Positions 45,886-57,899 of a stretch of 64,000 nt of DNA are shown here, piece after piece; the first letter of the stretch is position 1, and each line of letters begins with the position of its first letter. Where the stretch lies: positions 639,140 to 703,139 of the forward strand of contig QANY01013163.1 in assembly GCA_003255025.1 (NCBI GenBank). The letters are read 5' to 3'. The notes beneath the pieces are model-generated. The model did not search any database and was not told the DNA's origin. It worked only from the letters and a program-made list of their open reading frames with translations. This DNA comes from Datisca glomerata. Taxonomy: Eukaryota; Streptophyta; Magnoliopsida; Cucurbitales; Datiscaceae. The position numbers and the translations under genes are program-made.

Positions 45886-46459
45886 GAGAGAGAGAGAGGG
45901 AAGAAGATATATATATATATATATATACACACATATTAGAGAGAGACACAAAGACAGAGTAAGAGAGAGAGAGGGGAAGAGAGAGAGAATGAGAGAGTAA
46001 GAGAGACAGAGAGAGCAATAAAGATAGAATGAGAGAGTAAAAGAGAGCAATAAAGATAGAATGAGAGAGTAAAAGAGAGCAGGAGGAGAGAGATAGAGAG
46101 TGAAAGAGATTGATAGAGAGAGAAATACTGAGAGATTGAGAGATGGGGGACACAGATATATGTGCATAAATATATATACACGCACACACACATATATATT
46201 AGAGAGCGACACACAGAGAGAGTAAAAGAGTGAGAGTAGGAGAGAGAGAATGGGAGAGTGAGAGAGAGAGATGAGATATGGAGAGAGAGATAGAGATAGT
46301 GAAAGAAAGTGAGAGAAAGAGACAGAGAGTGAGAGAGAGGGGAGTGAGTAGGAGAGGGAAAAAGAGTAAAAGTGTGTGTGTGTGTGTGTGTGAGGGGGGG
46401 GGGAGAAAGAGAGATAGAGATAGAGTGAAAGTGAGAAAGAGAGGGAGGGGGAGAGAGAG

Positions 46460-46494
<35 letters not shown>

Positions 46495-47315
46495 GAGAGA
46501 GAGAGATAAAGAGAGAGACTAAGAGACTGAGAAAGTGGGGGAGAAAGATATATGTGCATTAACACACACATATACAGATATATATATATATAGAGTGTGT
46601 GTGAAAAAGAGATAGAGAGTATGAGAGAGAGCGAGACAGAGAGAGAGCAAAAGAGTGAGTCTGTGTGAGAGAGGGGGAGGGAGGGAGAGCGAAAATGAGA
46701 GAGTGAGAGAGAGATGGAGAGAGAGGGACGAAGATATATATACACACACACATATATTAGAGAGAGGCACACAAAGAGAGTAAGAGAGAGAGAGTAGGAG
46801 AGAAAGAATGAGAGAGTGAAAGAGAGAGAGAGGAGAGAGGGGAGAGAGATAGAGAGAGGGAGGGAGGGAGATTGAGAGAGAAGGTGAGATAGATATATGT
46901 GCACATATATATTAGAGAGACACACACAAAGAGAGTAAGAGAGAGAGTAGGAGAGAGAGAATGAGTGAGTAAGAGAGAGTGTGAGAGAGTGAGAGAAAGA
47001 GAGAGAGTGTGAGAGAAGGCGAGCGAGAGAGAGCAGGAGAGAGGGAATGAGAGACTAAGAGAGAGTGAAAGAGAGTGATAGAGAGAGTAGGAGAGGGAAG
47101 GAGAGAGTGAGAGAGGGAGAGGGAGAGGGAGAGGGAGAGGGAGAGGGAGAGGGAGAGAGAATGAAAGTGGGAGACAGAGAGATAGAGAAAGAGAGAGAAA
47201 GTGAGAGTGAGAGAGAGAATGAAATAGAGAGTGAGAGATAGAGAGCGAGAGTGAGATAGAGAGAGAGTGTGTGAGATAGAGAGAGGGAGGGAGGGAGGGA
47301 GGGAGAGGGAGGGAG
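45886..47315. repeat. Second GA-rich array (1.4 kb)
   Basis: It has the same style as the long array: GAGA runs, (TA)n blocks at about 45908, 46170, 46570, 46735 and 46905 left by TATTAGAGAGA(C)ACACA, and (TG)n runs at 46373-46392 and 46463-46490. A clean hexamer repeat GAGAGG runs at about 47115-47156. The left edge is Athila RT and the right edge is satellite DNA. Confidence 0.9.
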
Positions 47316-50300
47316 TATGGAGGTCATTTTAGATGTTTTTTGTACCAGGCGGAGACAAACAGAGCCAATGTGACGTGTTAATGACCAAATGAGATGAAAA
47401 TTGCTAAACTTGGATCTTTCAGGAATGACATGTACGTGACCTAACTTTTGACACCCAATAAAAGTTTTGGATAAGAATTTGGAGTGTGGTGGTCATTTTA
47501 GGTGCTTCTAGTGCCATGCGGAGTAAAAATGACCTAATGAGATGTGTTTAGGACCAAATGAGATGAACATGGCTAAACTTGGATATTTTGAGCATGACAT
47601 GTAAATGACCTGATTTTTAATGCCCAACACACATTATGGATAAGAATTTCGAGTGTAGTGGTCATTTTAGGTGCTTCTAATTTCATTCAGAGTCAAAAAG
47701 ACTCAATGGGACGTGTTTAAGCCCAAACAAGATGAACTTGGCTAACCTTGATTCTTTTGGGCATGAAATGTACTCAACCTGACTTTTGACATGCAATACA
47801 CATTTTTATTATAAGAATTTAGAGTGTGGAGGTCATTTTAGATGCTTCTAATACCATGCAGAGTCAAAAAGACTAATTGGGCGTGTTTAGGCCGAAATGA
47901 GACCAACTTGGCTAAACTCGGATCCTTTGGGAATGGCATGTACTCGTCCTTATTTTTGACACCCAATACACCTTTTGGATAAGGATTTGGAGTGATGGTT
48001 ATTTTAGGTGCTTCTACTCCCATGGAGAGTCAAAAAGACCTAATGGCACGTGTTAAGTAACAAATGAGGCGAACTTGCCTAACTTTGTTATTTTAGGCAC
48101 AGCATGAAGCATACTTGACTTTTGAAACCCAATACATATTTTGGATAAGATTTTGGAGTGTGGTGGTCATTTTTGGTGCTTCTAGTGCCATGCGGAGTCA
48201 AAAAGGCCAATGGGACGTGTTTAGGCCGAAATGAGATGACTTTAGCTAACCTTAGATCTCATGGGCATGGCATGTACCTTTCCTGACTTTTGACACCAAA
48301 TACATGTTTTGAATAAGAATTTAGAGTGTGGTGGTAATTTTAGGTGCTTCTAGTGCCATGCGGAGTCAAAAAGACCAATGAGATGTTTTTAGGTCGGAAT
48401 GAGATGAACATGGCTAAATTTTTATCTTTTGGGCATGACATGTACCCAATCTTACTTTTGACACCCAATACATATTTTGGATAAGTATTTGAAGTGTGGT
48501 GGTCATTTTAGGTGTTTCTACTGTCATGGGAAGTCAAAAAGACCCAATGGGAAGTGTTAAGTCCCAAATGAGATGAACTTGGCTAAACTTGAATCTTTTG
48601 GGTATGGCATGTAGCCGACTGGACTATTGACACCCAATACACGTTTTGGATAAGAATTTGGAGTGTGGAGGTCATTTGAGGTGCCATGCTGAGTCAAAAA
48701 GACCCAGTGAGACGTGTTTAGGCACATATAAGATGAACATGGCTGAACTTGGATCTTTTATGGCATGTACTTGACCTGAATTTTGACACCCAATCGCGTT
48801 TTGGATAAGAATTTGGAGTGTGGTGCTTCTTGTGCCAGGCAGAGTCAAAAAGATCAATGGGACGTGTTCATGCCCAAATAAGATGAACATGGCTAAACTT
48901 GGATCTTTTGGGCATGGCATGTACTCGACCTTACTTTTAACAGCCAATACAAGTTTTAGATAAGAATTTGTAGTGTGTTGGTTATTTTAGGTGGTTTTAG
49001 TGCCATGAGGAGTCAAAAAGACCCAATGGAACGTGACCTGAATTTTCACATCCAATACACGTTCGGGATAAGAATTTGGAGTGTGGTGGTCATTTTAGGT
49101 GCTTTTAGTGCCATGTAGAGTACAAAATACCTAATTAGATATGTTAAGGCCCAAATGAGTCAAACTAGGCTAAACTTCAATCCTTTGGGAATGACATGTA
49201 CTCGACTTGACTTTTGACATCCAATACACATTTTGGATAACATTTAAGAGTATGGAGGTCATTTTATGTGCTTCAACTTCCATGGGGAGTCAAAAAGACC
49301 CAGTGGGACGTGCTAAGTCCCAAATGAGATGAACATGACTAAACTTGGATCTTTTGGGCATAGCATATACTCGACCTGACTTTTGACAAACAATACAAGT
49401 TTTGGTTAAGAATTTGGAGTGTGGTGGTTATTTTTGGTGCTTCTTGTGCCAGGCGGAGTCAAAAAGTCCTAATGGGACGTGTTTAGGACTAGATGAGATG
49501 AACCTAGCTCAACTTGGATATTTTGGGCATGGCATGTACGTGACCTTACTTTTGACACCTAGCACGTGTTATGGATAAGAATTTGGAGTATGGTGATCAT
49601 TTTAGGTGTTTCTAATGCCATGTAAAGTCAAAAAAACCCAATGGGACGTGTTTAGGCCCAAATGAGATGAACTTGGCTCAACTTGATTCTTTAGGGCATG
49701 GAATGTACTCGACCTGACTTTTGACATGTAAGACACATTTTTTATAAGAATTTAGAGTGTCGTGGTCATTTTAGGTGCTTCTAGTGCCATGCTTAGTCAA
49801 AAGACCCAATTGGACGTGTTTAGGCCCAAATGAGATGAACTTGGCTAAACTTGGATCCTTTTCGAATGGCATGTACTCGACCTAACTTTTGACCATAATT
49901 AAACGTTTTGGATAATAATTTGGAGTGTGGTGGTGATTTTAGGTGCTTCTAGTACCATGCGGAGTCAAAAAGACTAATGCGTCGTGTTTAGGCTAAACTG
50001 AGATGAACTTGGCAAAACTTGGAGCTTTACGGCACCGCATGTACCCGACCAGACTTTTGACACCCAATACAAGTTATGGATAAGACTTTGGAGTGTCGTG
50101 GTCCATTTAGGTGCTTATAGTACCATGTAGAGTAAAAGAGACCCAATGGGATGGGTTCAGTCCCAAATGAGATGAACATGGCTAAACTTGGATCTTTCGG
50201 GCATGACATGTACGTGACCTGAATTTTGACACCCAATACATGTTTTGGATAATAATATGGAGTGTGGTGGTAATTTTAGGTGCTTTTAGTGCCATGTGGA

Positions 50301-53300
50301 GTCAAAAAGACCAATGGGATGTGTTTATTTCCAAATAAGATGAACTTGACTAAATTTAGATTTTTTGGGTATGGCATGTACTTGACCTGATTTTTGACAG
50401 CCAATACAAGTTTTAGATAATAATTTGGAGTGTGGTGGTTATTTTAGGTTCTTGTAGTGCCTTGAGGAGTCAAAAGACACAATGGAACGTGTTTAGGCCC
50501 AAATGATATGACCTTAACTAAACTTAGATCTTTTGAACATGGTATGTACTCGACCTGACTTTTGAAACCCAATAAACATTTTGGATAATAGTTTGGAGTC
50601 TTTAGGTCATTTTAGGTGCTTCTTGAGCCAAGCAGAGTCAAAAAGACCTAATGGGGCGTGTTAAGGACCAAATGAGATGAACATGGCTAAATTTGGATCT
50701 TTTGGGCATCGCATATACATGACCTGAATTTTGACACCCAATAAAAGTTTTGGATATGAATTTTGATTGTGCTATGCGGAGTCAAAAAGACCTAATGGGA
50801 TGTGTTTAGGACCAAATTAATTGAACTTGGCTACACTTAGATTTTTTGGGCATGGGATGTACGTGTCCTGACTTTTCACATCCAATACACGTTTTGGATA
50901 ATAATGTTGAGTGTAAGTGTCATTTTAGGTGCTTCTAGTGCCATGCAAAGTCAAAAAGACCCAATAAGACGTGCTAAGTCCCAAATGAGATGAACTTGAC
51001 TAAACTTGGATCTTTTGGGCATGACATCTACTGGACTTGACTTTTGATAGACAATACAAGTTTTGGATAAGAATTTGGAGTGTGGTGGTTATTTTAGGTG
51101 CTACTTGTGCCAGGCACAGTAAAAAAGACCCAATTGTACGAATTTAGGCTCAAATGAGATGAACATGACTAAACTTTTATCCTTTTGGAATGACATGTAC
51201 TGCACCTGACTTTTGACCCCAATTACAAATTTTGGATAATAATTTAGAGTGTGGCGGTCATTTTAGGTGCTTCTAGTGCCATGCAGAGTTAAAAAGACCA
51301 ATGGTACGTGTTTAGACTGAAACGAGATGAACTTGGCTAATCTTGAGTGTTTAGGGCATTGCATGCACCCGACCTGACTTTTGACACCCAATACACGCTT
51401 TGGATAAGAATTTTGAATTTGGTGGTAATTTTTAGTTTCTTCTAGTGCCATGCGGAGTCAAAACAACCTAATTGGACGTGTTTAGGCCCAAATGAGATGA
51501 ACATAGCTAAACTTGGATCCTTTGGGAATAGCATGTACTCGACCTGACTTTGACACCCAATACATATTTTGGATAATAATTTGGTGTGTGGTGGTCATTT
51601 TAGGTGTTTCTAGTACCATGCGGAGTCAAAAAGACCAATGGGATGTGTTTAGGCTAAAATTATATGAACACTTGGCTAAACTTGGATCCTTTGGGAATGG
51701 CATGTATTGGACCTGTCTTTTGACACCTAATACACCTTTTGGATAAGAATTTGGATTGTCGTGGTCATTTTAGGTGCTTCTACTCTCATGGAGAGTCAAA
51801 AAGACCCAATGGCACGTGTTAAGTACTAAATGGGCATGGAATGTAGCCGACCTAACTTTTGACACCCAATACACATTTTGGAGAATATTTTGGAGTGTGG
51901 TGGTCATTTTAGGTGCTTCTAGTGCCATGCGGAGTCAAAAAGACCAATGTGATGTGCTTAGGCTGAAATGAGATGAACTTGGCTAAACTTAGATCTTTTT
52001 GGATATGGCATGCACCTGACCTGAGTTTTGACACCCAATACACATTTTGGATAAGAATTTAGAGTTTAGTGGTAATTTTAGGTGCTTCTAGTGTCATGGA
52101 GAGTCAAAACGACTAATGGGATGTGTTTAGGCCGAAATGGGATGAACGTGGCTAAATTTAGATCTTTTTGGTATTGCATGTACCCGATCTGAATTTTGAC
52201 ACCCGATACAAATTTTGGATAAGAATTTAGAGTGTGGTGGTCATTTTAGGTGCATCAACAACCTTGGGAAGCCAAAAAGACCCAATGGGATTTGTTATGT
52301 CTCACATGAGAGGAACTTGGCTCTTTTGGGATGGCATGTAGCCGACCTGACTTTTAACACCCAATACACATTTTGGATATGAATTTGGAGTGTGGAGGTC
52401 ATTTGAGGTGCTTCTAGTTCCATGTAGAGTCAAAAAGACCCAGTTGGACGTGTTTAGGCCCAAATAAGATGAACTTGACTAAACTTAGATCTTTTAAGCA
52501 TGGCATGTACTCGATCTAACCTTTGACATCCAATACAAGTTTTGGATAAGAGTTTGAAGTGTCATGCTTATTTTAGGTTCTTATGCCAGGCGGAGTGCAA
52601 AAGATCCAATGGGTCGTGTTTAGGACAAAATGAGATAAACTTGGCTAAACATAGATCTTTTTGGCATGGCATGTATGTGACCTGACTTTTGACACCCAAT
52701 AAATGTTATGGATAAGAATTTGGAGTGTGGTGGTCATTTTAGGTGCTTCTAGTGCCAGGCGAAGTCAAAAAGACCCAATTGGACATGTTTAGGCCCAAAT
52801 GTGATGAACTTGGCTTAACTTGGATCTTTTGGGAATGACATATATTCGACCTGAATTTCGACACCCAATACATGTTTTGGATAAGAATTTAGAGTGTGGG
52901 TGCCATTTTAGGTGCTTATAATGTCATGCGGAGTCAAAAAGATCCAATGGGCGTTTTTAGGCCCAAATTAGATGAACTTGTCTATACTTGGTTCTTTTTG
53001 GCATGGAATGTTCTCAACTTGACTTTTGGCATGTTTTGGATAAGAATTTGTAATGAGGTGGTCATTTTACGTGCTTCTGGTGCCATGTGGAGTCAAAACA
53101 ACCCAATTGGACTTGTTAAGACCCAAATTAGATGAACTTGGCTAAACTTGGATCCTTTGTGAATGACATGTACTCGACCTGGCTTTTGACACCCAATACA
53201 CATTTTGGATAAGAATTTGGAGTGTGATGGTCATTTTAGGCGATTCTACTTCCATGGGGAGTTGAAAAGACCCGATGGCATGTGTTAAGTCCCAAATGAG

Positions 53301-53984
53301 ACGAACCTGGCTAAACTTGGATATTTTGGGCATCACATGTAGCCGACCTAATTTTTGACACCCAATACACATTTTGGATAAGAATTTGGAGTGTGGTGGT
53401 CATTTTCGGTGCTTCTAGTGCCATGCGGAGTCAAAAAGGCCAATGGAACTTGTTTAGACCGAAATGAGATGAACTTTGCTAAACTTGGATCTTTTCGACA
53501 TGACATTTACTCAACCTGACTTTTGATAGCCAATAAAAGTTTTGCATAAGAATTTGGAGTTCGGTGGTTATTTTAGGTACTTCTTATGGCAGGCGGGCTA
53601 AAAAAGACTTAATGTGTTGTGTTTAGGACCAATGAGACGAACATGGCTAAACTTGGATATTTTGGGCATGGTTTGTATGTGACCTGACCTTTGACACTCA
53701 ATACACATTATGGATAAAAATTTGGAGTGTGGTGGTCATTGTAGGTGCTTTTATTTCCATGTGTAATAAAAAAGATCCAATTGGACGTGTTTAGTACCAA
53801 ATGAGAAGAACTTAGCTAAACTTGAATCTTTTGGGAATGACATGTATTTGACCTGACTTTTGACACCCAATATACATTTTGGATAAGAATTTGGAGTGTA
53901 GTTATCATTTTAGGTGCTTCAAATATCATTCAGCATCAAAAAGACCCAATGGGATGTGTTTAGGCCCAAATGAGACAAACCATT
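47316..53984. repeat. ~170-bp satellite array, about 39 monomers
   Basis: A head-to-tail monomer of about 169-171 bases reads, in order: GAGTGTGGTGGTCATTTTAG, GTGCTTCTAGTGCCATGCGG, AGTCAAAAAGACCCAATGGG, ACGTGTTTAGGCCCAAATGA, GATGAACTTGGCTAAACTTG, GATCTTTTGGGCATGGCATG, TACTCGACCTGACTTTTGAC, ACCCAATACACGTTTTGGAT, AAGAATTTG. Starts at about 47481, 47651 and 47822 show the period. Monomers differ by roughly a tenth to a fifth. Several are shortened, for example near 48680, 48830, 49030, 50765 and 51830. Monomer length is in the range of plant centromeric satellites. Short frames across it are artefacts of the repeat. Confidence 0.95.
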
Positions 53985-54672
53985 CCCTTATTATGAATAG
54001 TTAACATGCGCTATTGGAAAAGATAGAGAAACCGATGTTGGCGGTGAAGGTCCAGCTGATTACAGTAGAAAATATCGCACTTGAACCTATAAATCCTTGG
54101 AATGACAGTGAATTCTATATACCTAACCGTGTAGTGGAGGTGGAGGATAATTTGTAGGCACTGTTTCAACTGTAGGTTCTCCTGTAACTAACGCGTCTAG
54201 TTCTGTATTCCCTAAAAGGGGTAGTAAGAAGAGAATCAGGGTGGGTAAATGAAGAATATGGATGCATTGTCACAGACAATAGAAAATTATGGGGTATACT
54301 ATAAATCTGCTAATTATAACATTCCTAAAACTTTCATTATGCTTCCAACATGAAAGTGAACGAGATGAAAGGAGGAATGCAACTTTTGGAGAATTGTAAC
54401 TTGTGAGGGGTTGACTGATGACCAACGAGTTGAGGCTGGCATTCTTTTAGCAAATAACCTTGGTCATACACAATTCTTCTTCCCCATGCCATGACAATAT
54501 AAAAGGTCATATATCTTACGCATCATAAAAGATGCCATAAGTCATTGATGTGATTTATGTTCAAGTGCGTCGGTTTGTTGACTTCCTATTTTGAGTTTTG
54601 TAATATTTTGTCAAGCCTAAATCCTTATACTTTTGGTCAAGTAGATGTATTTCTATGAAATAGAATGTTTAT
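53985..54672. other. Unassigned sequence after the satellite
   Basis: The satellite stops in mid-monomer at AAATGAGACAAAC. What follows has gene-like composition with short frames (for example around 54400: GLTDDQRVEAGILLANNL) but no family that I recognise. It could be a transposase-associated exon or a pseudogene. Confidence 0.3.
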
Positions 54673-54789
54673 TATTAGGCATATGTAAGCCAGAAGTGTA
54701 TATTTGTGTTTGTGTATCACTATTAGGTGTATGTAAATCGGAAGTGTATGTTTGTGTATGTATATCACTATTAGGTGTATGTAAATCTA
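54673..54789. repeat. 48-bp tandem repeat, 2.4 copies
   Basis: TATTAGGTGTATGTAAATCG then GAAGTGTATGTTTGTG repeats at 54673-54720 and 54721-54768, with a partial copy to 54789. Confidence 0.9.
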
Positions 54790-55700
54790 GTGGGAAGAAA
54801 GGACCATGCCTTAGGTTCTGATGAAATAGAATGGTTACTACTTCCAAGGTTCTTATCCTTCTTGTACTACATGTTGATGCGCACGGTCTTCATCAAAATG
54901 CATGCTAGCATTGTTCGTTTCAGAAATTACAATGTTGGATTTCACTAGAGGTGATAGGGAACAATAACAAAAGGCTATGGAGTTTTTATCTGAAATGAAA
55001 GGTTTCGGATTGTGCCCAGTGTGACATACTTTTTACTTTTTATGGCAACTAAAATTTATGTCAAGTAGACTAAAATGACAATCATTTTTTTTCTAAACTT
55101 CTACTTAAAATTTGTTTCTGAGTTGTTGTAGTGTTTCTTTGAAAAAAAATTATAGGAAAATAATAAGTACTACTAAAATTAAGCTAATTGAAAGAGTGTT
55201 ATACGAGGAAAATTATAAAATTTAGTGAGAGGTGTATTTAGTGAGGGAGGAGAATTAAGATTAGGATGAAAATATATATTGGTAAAGTTGTTTTTATAGG
55301 GTTTGCATAAGTAGATAATGATATTTTTATGGGAGTCGAGAAAATAAAAGATATTTTGAAAAATGTATAGAAGTGTTTGTAAGACGGGTAAGTGAATTGA
55401 GAAAGTTATTTAGTAAAGTAGATTTTTGTGGGAAAGTGGTTGGAAAAATCATGTGAGATTTTCATTTAACCAGATTAAATAACTTTACTATATCAAATAA
55501 GAATACTTGAAACAAACGTGAGAAAGTGTTAGAAAATAAGTTTACCACACACTTTACCAAGCACATTCCTCTAACCAAACACCCCTATAAGTATTATAGT
55601 ATAAATTACATATTTCACTACGTTTGGAGACCCATTTTAAATGAATATCGGGTTGTGATTAGTTTTGCAAAAATGGCAGTTCTACCTGTTTTAAATGAAT
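54790..55700. other. AT-rich DNA, possible hAT-like small element
   Basis: No gene. 55100-55590 is AT-rich with scattered AAGT and GAAA blocks and ends CTAACCAAACACCCCTATA, the style of ending seen in hAT-type MITEs. A matching opposite end was not found. Confidence 0.3.
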
Positions 55701-55719
55701 GACATATCACATGGTCATT

Positions 55720-57110
55720 TAAAATTTGGACAATTACTTGATTATCCTACAAGCATTCTAACCCTTAAAGATGAAGTTGAGTTTAGGGAATACATTAGAA
55801 TCTATAGAGATGATTTCCCCGAAGATGTCATTGCTCCTTTAGTGAGAATGGAGCCTAGGAGTTCCCCGTAGACCTTTTGCCCAGATCATTTTCCATCTGG
55901 TGTACATAGACCTAGGTTTTAAGTTCCCAATTTCCCCTCTTTGTCAAGAATTCTTTTCTCACTACCGTCTGCCTCCCTCTTAGTTCACTCACAATACCTA
56001 TTAGATCATTCTTTGTTTTGTGGCTTTAAATAGGTTATACAACTTAGGTTTCAGATAGTTGAAATCCATTTGACTTATTTTGTCAAATCCTATAGAGAAA
56101 ACTACTGTATGGCCCCTAGAACGCACAAATGGGGGGCCCTTATTGAAGATCTCCCAAAGGGAGACAAAGGATGGGAGAGGGATGTTTTAAATATGTGGGG
56201 AAATAGAGCGGTGAAGGCCGCTAGATTGTACCCCGTATCTGGGGTGTTTTCAGTAAATTTCCTTAGTCTAAGCTTCGTTTCCTCATCTCTCTTTCTTCTT
56301 ATTTTTTTAACACTTTGGTTTAACAATTTGATTTTTCCCATTGGTTGAACTGAATGTTTATGTAGATAAACAGGAAAATGTAAAGACCTTTAACTTAAAG
56401 GCATATCTCGAGCAGATAACTACTGCCTTTCGTTGTCAGACCCATGATTGGCATCTACTTCTGAATCCCAGGAGAGAGGTCACCACCGAATTCACTCCAG
56501 CTTCTTTAGCTCCCATTTTTGCTCCAACTCTCCCTCTTCTCTCCCAAGGGGCATCCCCATCTTGACTACCCATAAAGTCTCCCCACCTCGTCAAACCATT
56601 TTTAAGGATTCTACTCAATCAATGGACTTGAAAAAAGAAAAAGGAATAGAACTTCAGTCTCTTTTACGCAGGCCATAAGCTATGAGGAGGTTGAGAACCA
56701 TGATTAGGGAGATTGGAAGGAGGAAGTTCCGTCCCCGGCAGACAATGTTCCCACTGTGGATGAAGGAATTTCTAGTCAAACCATGACTCCTCCTCCTACC
56801 GCTCAACCAAAAGTCAATGTTCCCACTTATGATCCTTCTCAATATGAGATGAGTCTTTTTCTGAATATGTTGCACCTCGAACAGACGAAAAGATAGTGGA
56901 AGACGTTCTCAAACAAAATAGAGGTCTTGGACGTGGATCCCCACCAACATCTTCGAAGTAAAAATGTGGTGGTGAGGTACTTTTACAAAAACAACTAAAG
57001 TTGATGTAGATCGAAGTACAAAGCTTAAAGGTCTGGGCTCGTTCAAATAGATTTCCACCTCTTCACCATGAATCGCAACTGAAACATGAGGTTCCTCGAT
57101 AAATTTTCTT
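55720..57110 (+). pseudogene. Gypsy-associated accessory ORF (putative gypsy-type transposon domain)
   Basis: At 55910-56040 one frame reads FKFPISPLCQEFFSHYRLPP, stop, FTHNTY, stop, IILCFVALNRLY. This is the pattern of the plant domain described as putative gypsy-type transposon (Pfam Transposase_28). The open stretch 56070-56350 continues it (APRTHKWGALIEDLP, GDKGWERDVLNMWGN), ending at a splice-like TTTTCAGTAAATT. After a probable ~90-base intron, 56345-56565 gives AYLEQITTAFR and Pro/Ser-rich sequence. The domain is known from accessory ORFs of Tat-type elements encoded opposite to pol. Here pol remnants nearest to it (57.9-58.3 kb) are indeed on the minus strand. Stops make it inactive. 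Confidence 0.55.
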
Positions 57111-57129
57111 TTAGTACTTTCAAAACTTT

Positions 57130-57658
57130 TGTTGAACTAATGTTTAATATTATATTAATTCGTAATGAACGTTAAACTTTATTTTATTAATATATTAGTG
57201 ATCAATATATGTATTTCTCATAAAAGTATTTCATACGGAATATTGTGATGATATTTAAACAGTCTATCAGGCATATGAAAAGCTAAAATGTCATATTTTT
57301 GTAAAATGTTTTTTTTTTAAAATGTTTTAGTGAAATTACATGTCATGGCTAAATGTCATTTGCGAGGAATTTACATGTTTTGCTAAATGTTAGTGACAGA
57401 CGAAAAGTCATCGCTTATTTTGCAAAGAATGGTAGTCTCGTCGCTGAAGAGCTATCAACATGTTGCGTCGTTAGAGTAAATCTCTAGTGGTGACATATCA
57501 CTTCATCCTGAAAAAATTTCCACGATGGATTACCTTTCATTGCAGAAGATTTTTTGCAATGACAATCTATTCTTGCAGCAAAACGTCTCTCAGACAAATC
57601 TAAGGAAACGAACACAGGGATGAAAAGCATTTTCATGGAATCCCTACTTCTTGTAGTG
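57130..57658. mobile_element. CACTA-like element, one terminus
   Basis: TTCTTGTAGTG at 57648-57658 is the complement of CACTACAAGAA, the En/Spm-type end. The preceding bases hold subterminal blocks such as GACGAAAAGTCATCGC and GTCTCGTCGCTGAAG and CATTGCAGAAGATTTTTTGC. The opposite end is not seen, so limits are approximate and no transposase is present. Confidence 0.45.
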
Positions 57659-57899
57659 ATTATCGCTTGCATTTTGTGAAAACTTATATTAATAAAGTAG
57701 TTGAGGGACTAAAGTAAACTAATGTGCAATTATGAAATCAAAATCATAGAAAGCTGCTGACTTGGCCAAGATTCAGGTAGTCAAGGAGAAGGAAAATGAG
57801 GTTGAAGCTCATTCCAAGTGGATTTTGGTGAGGTTGAGCAACTCATTTATAGCCTCCACTATCAAGATGGCATTGCTCAAACTCATTTATAGCCTCCAC
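57659..57899. other. Short spacer with a 40-bp duplication
   Basis: ACTCATTTATAGCCTCCACT occurs at 57840 and again at 57880. No gene. Confidence 0.5.

Noticed and set aside
47838..53372. Repeated 60-90-codon frames along the satellite
   Set aside because: They repeat with the monomer period and shift with monomer indels; an artefact of the satellite.
47316..53984. CRISPR-like array reading of the satellite
   Set aside because: There are no constant repeats with unique spacers; whole monomers are tandem and diverged, and the genome is a plant.
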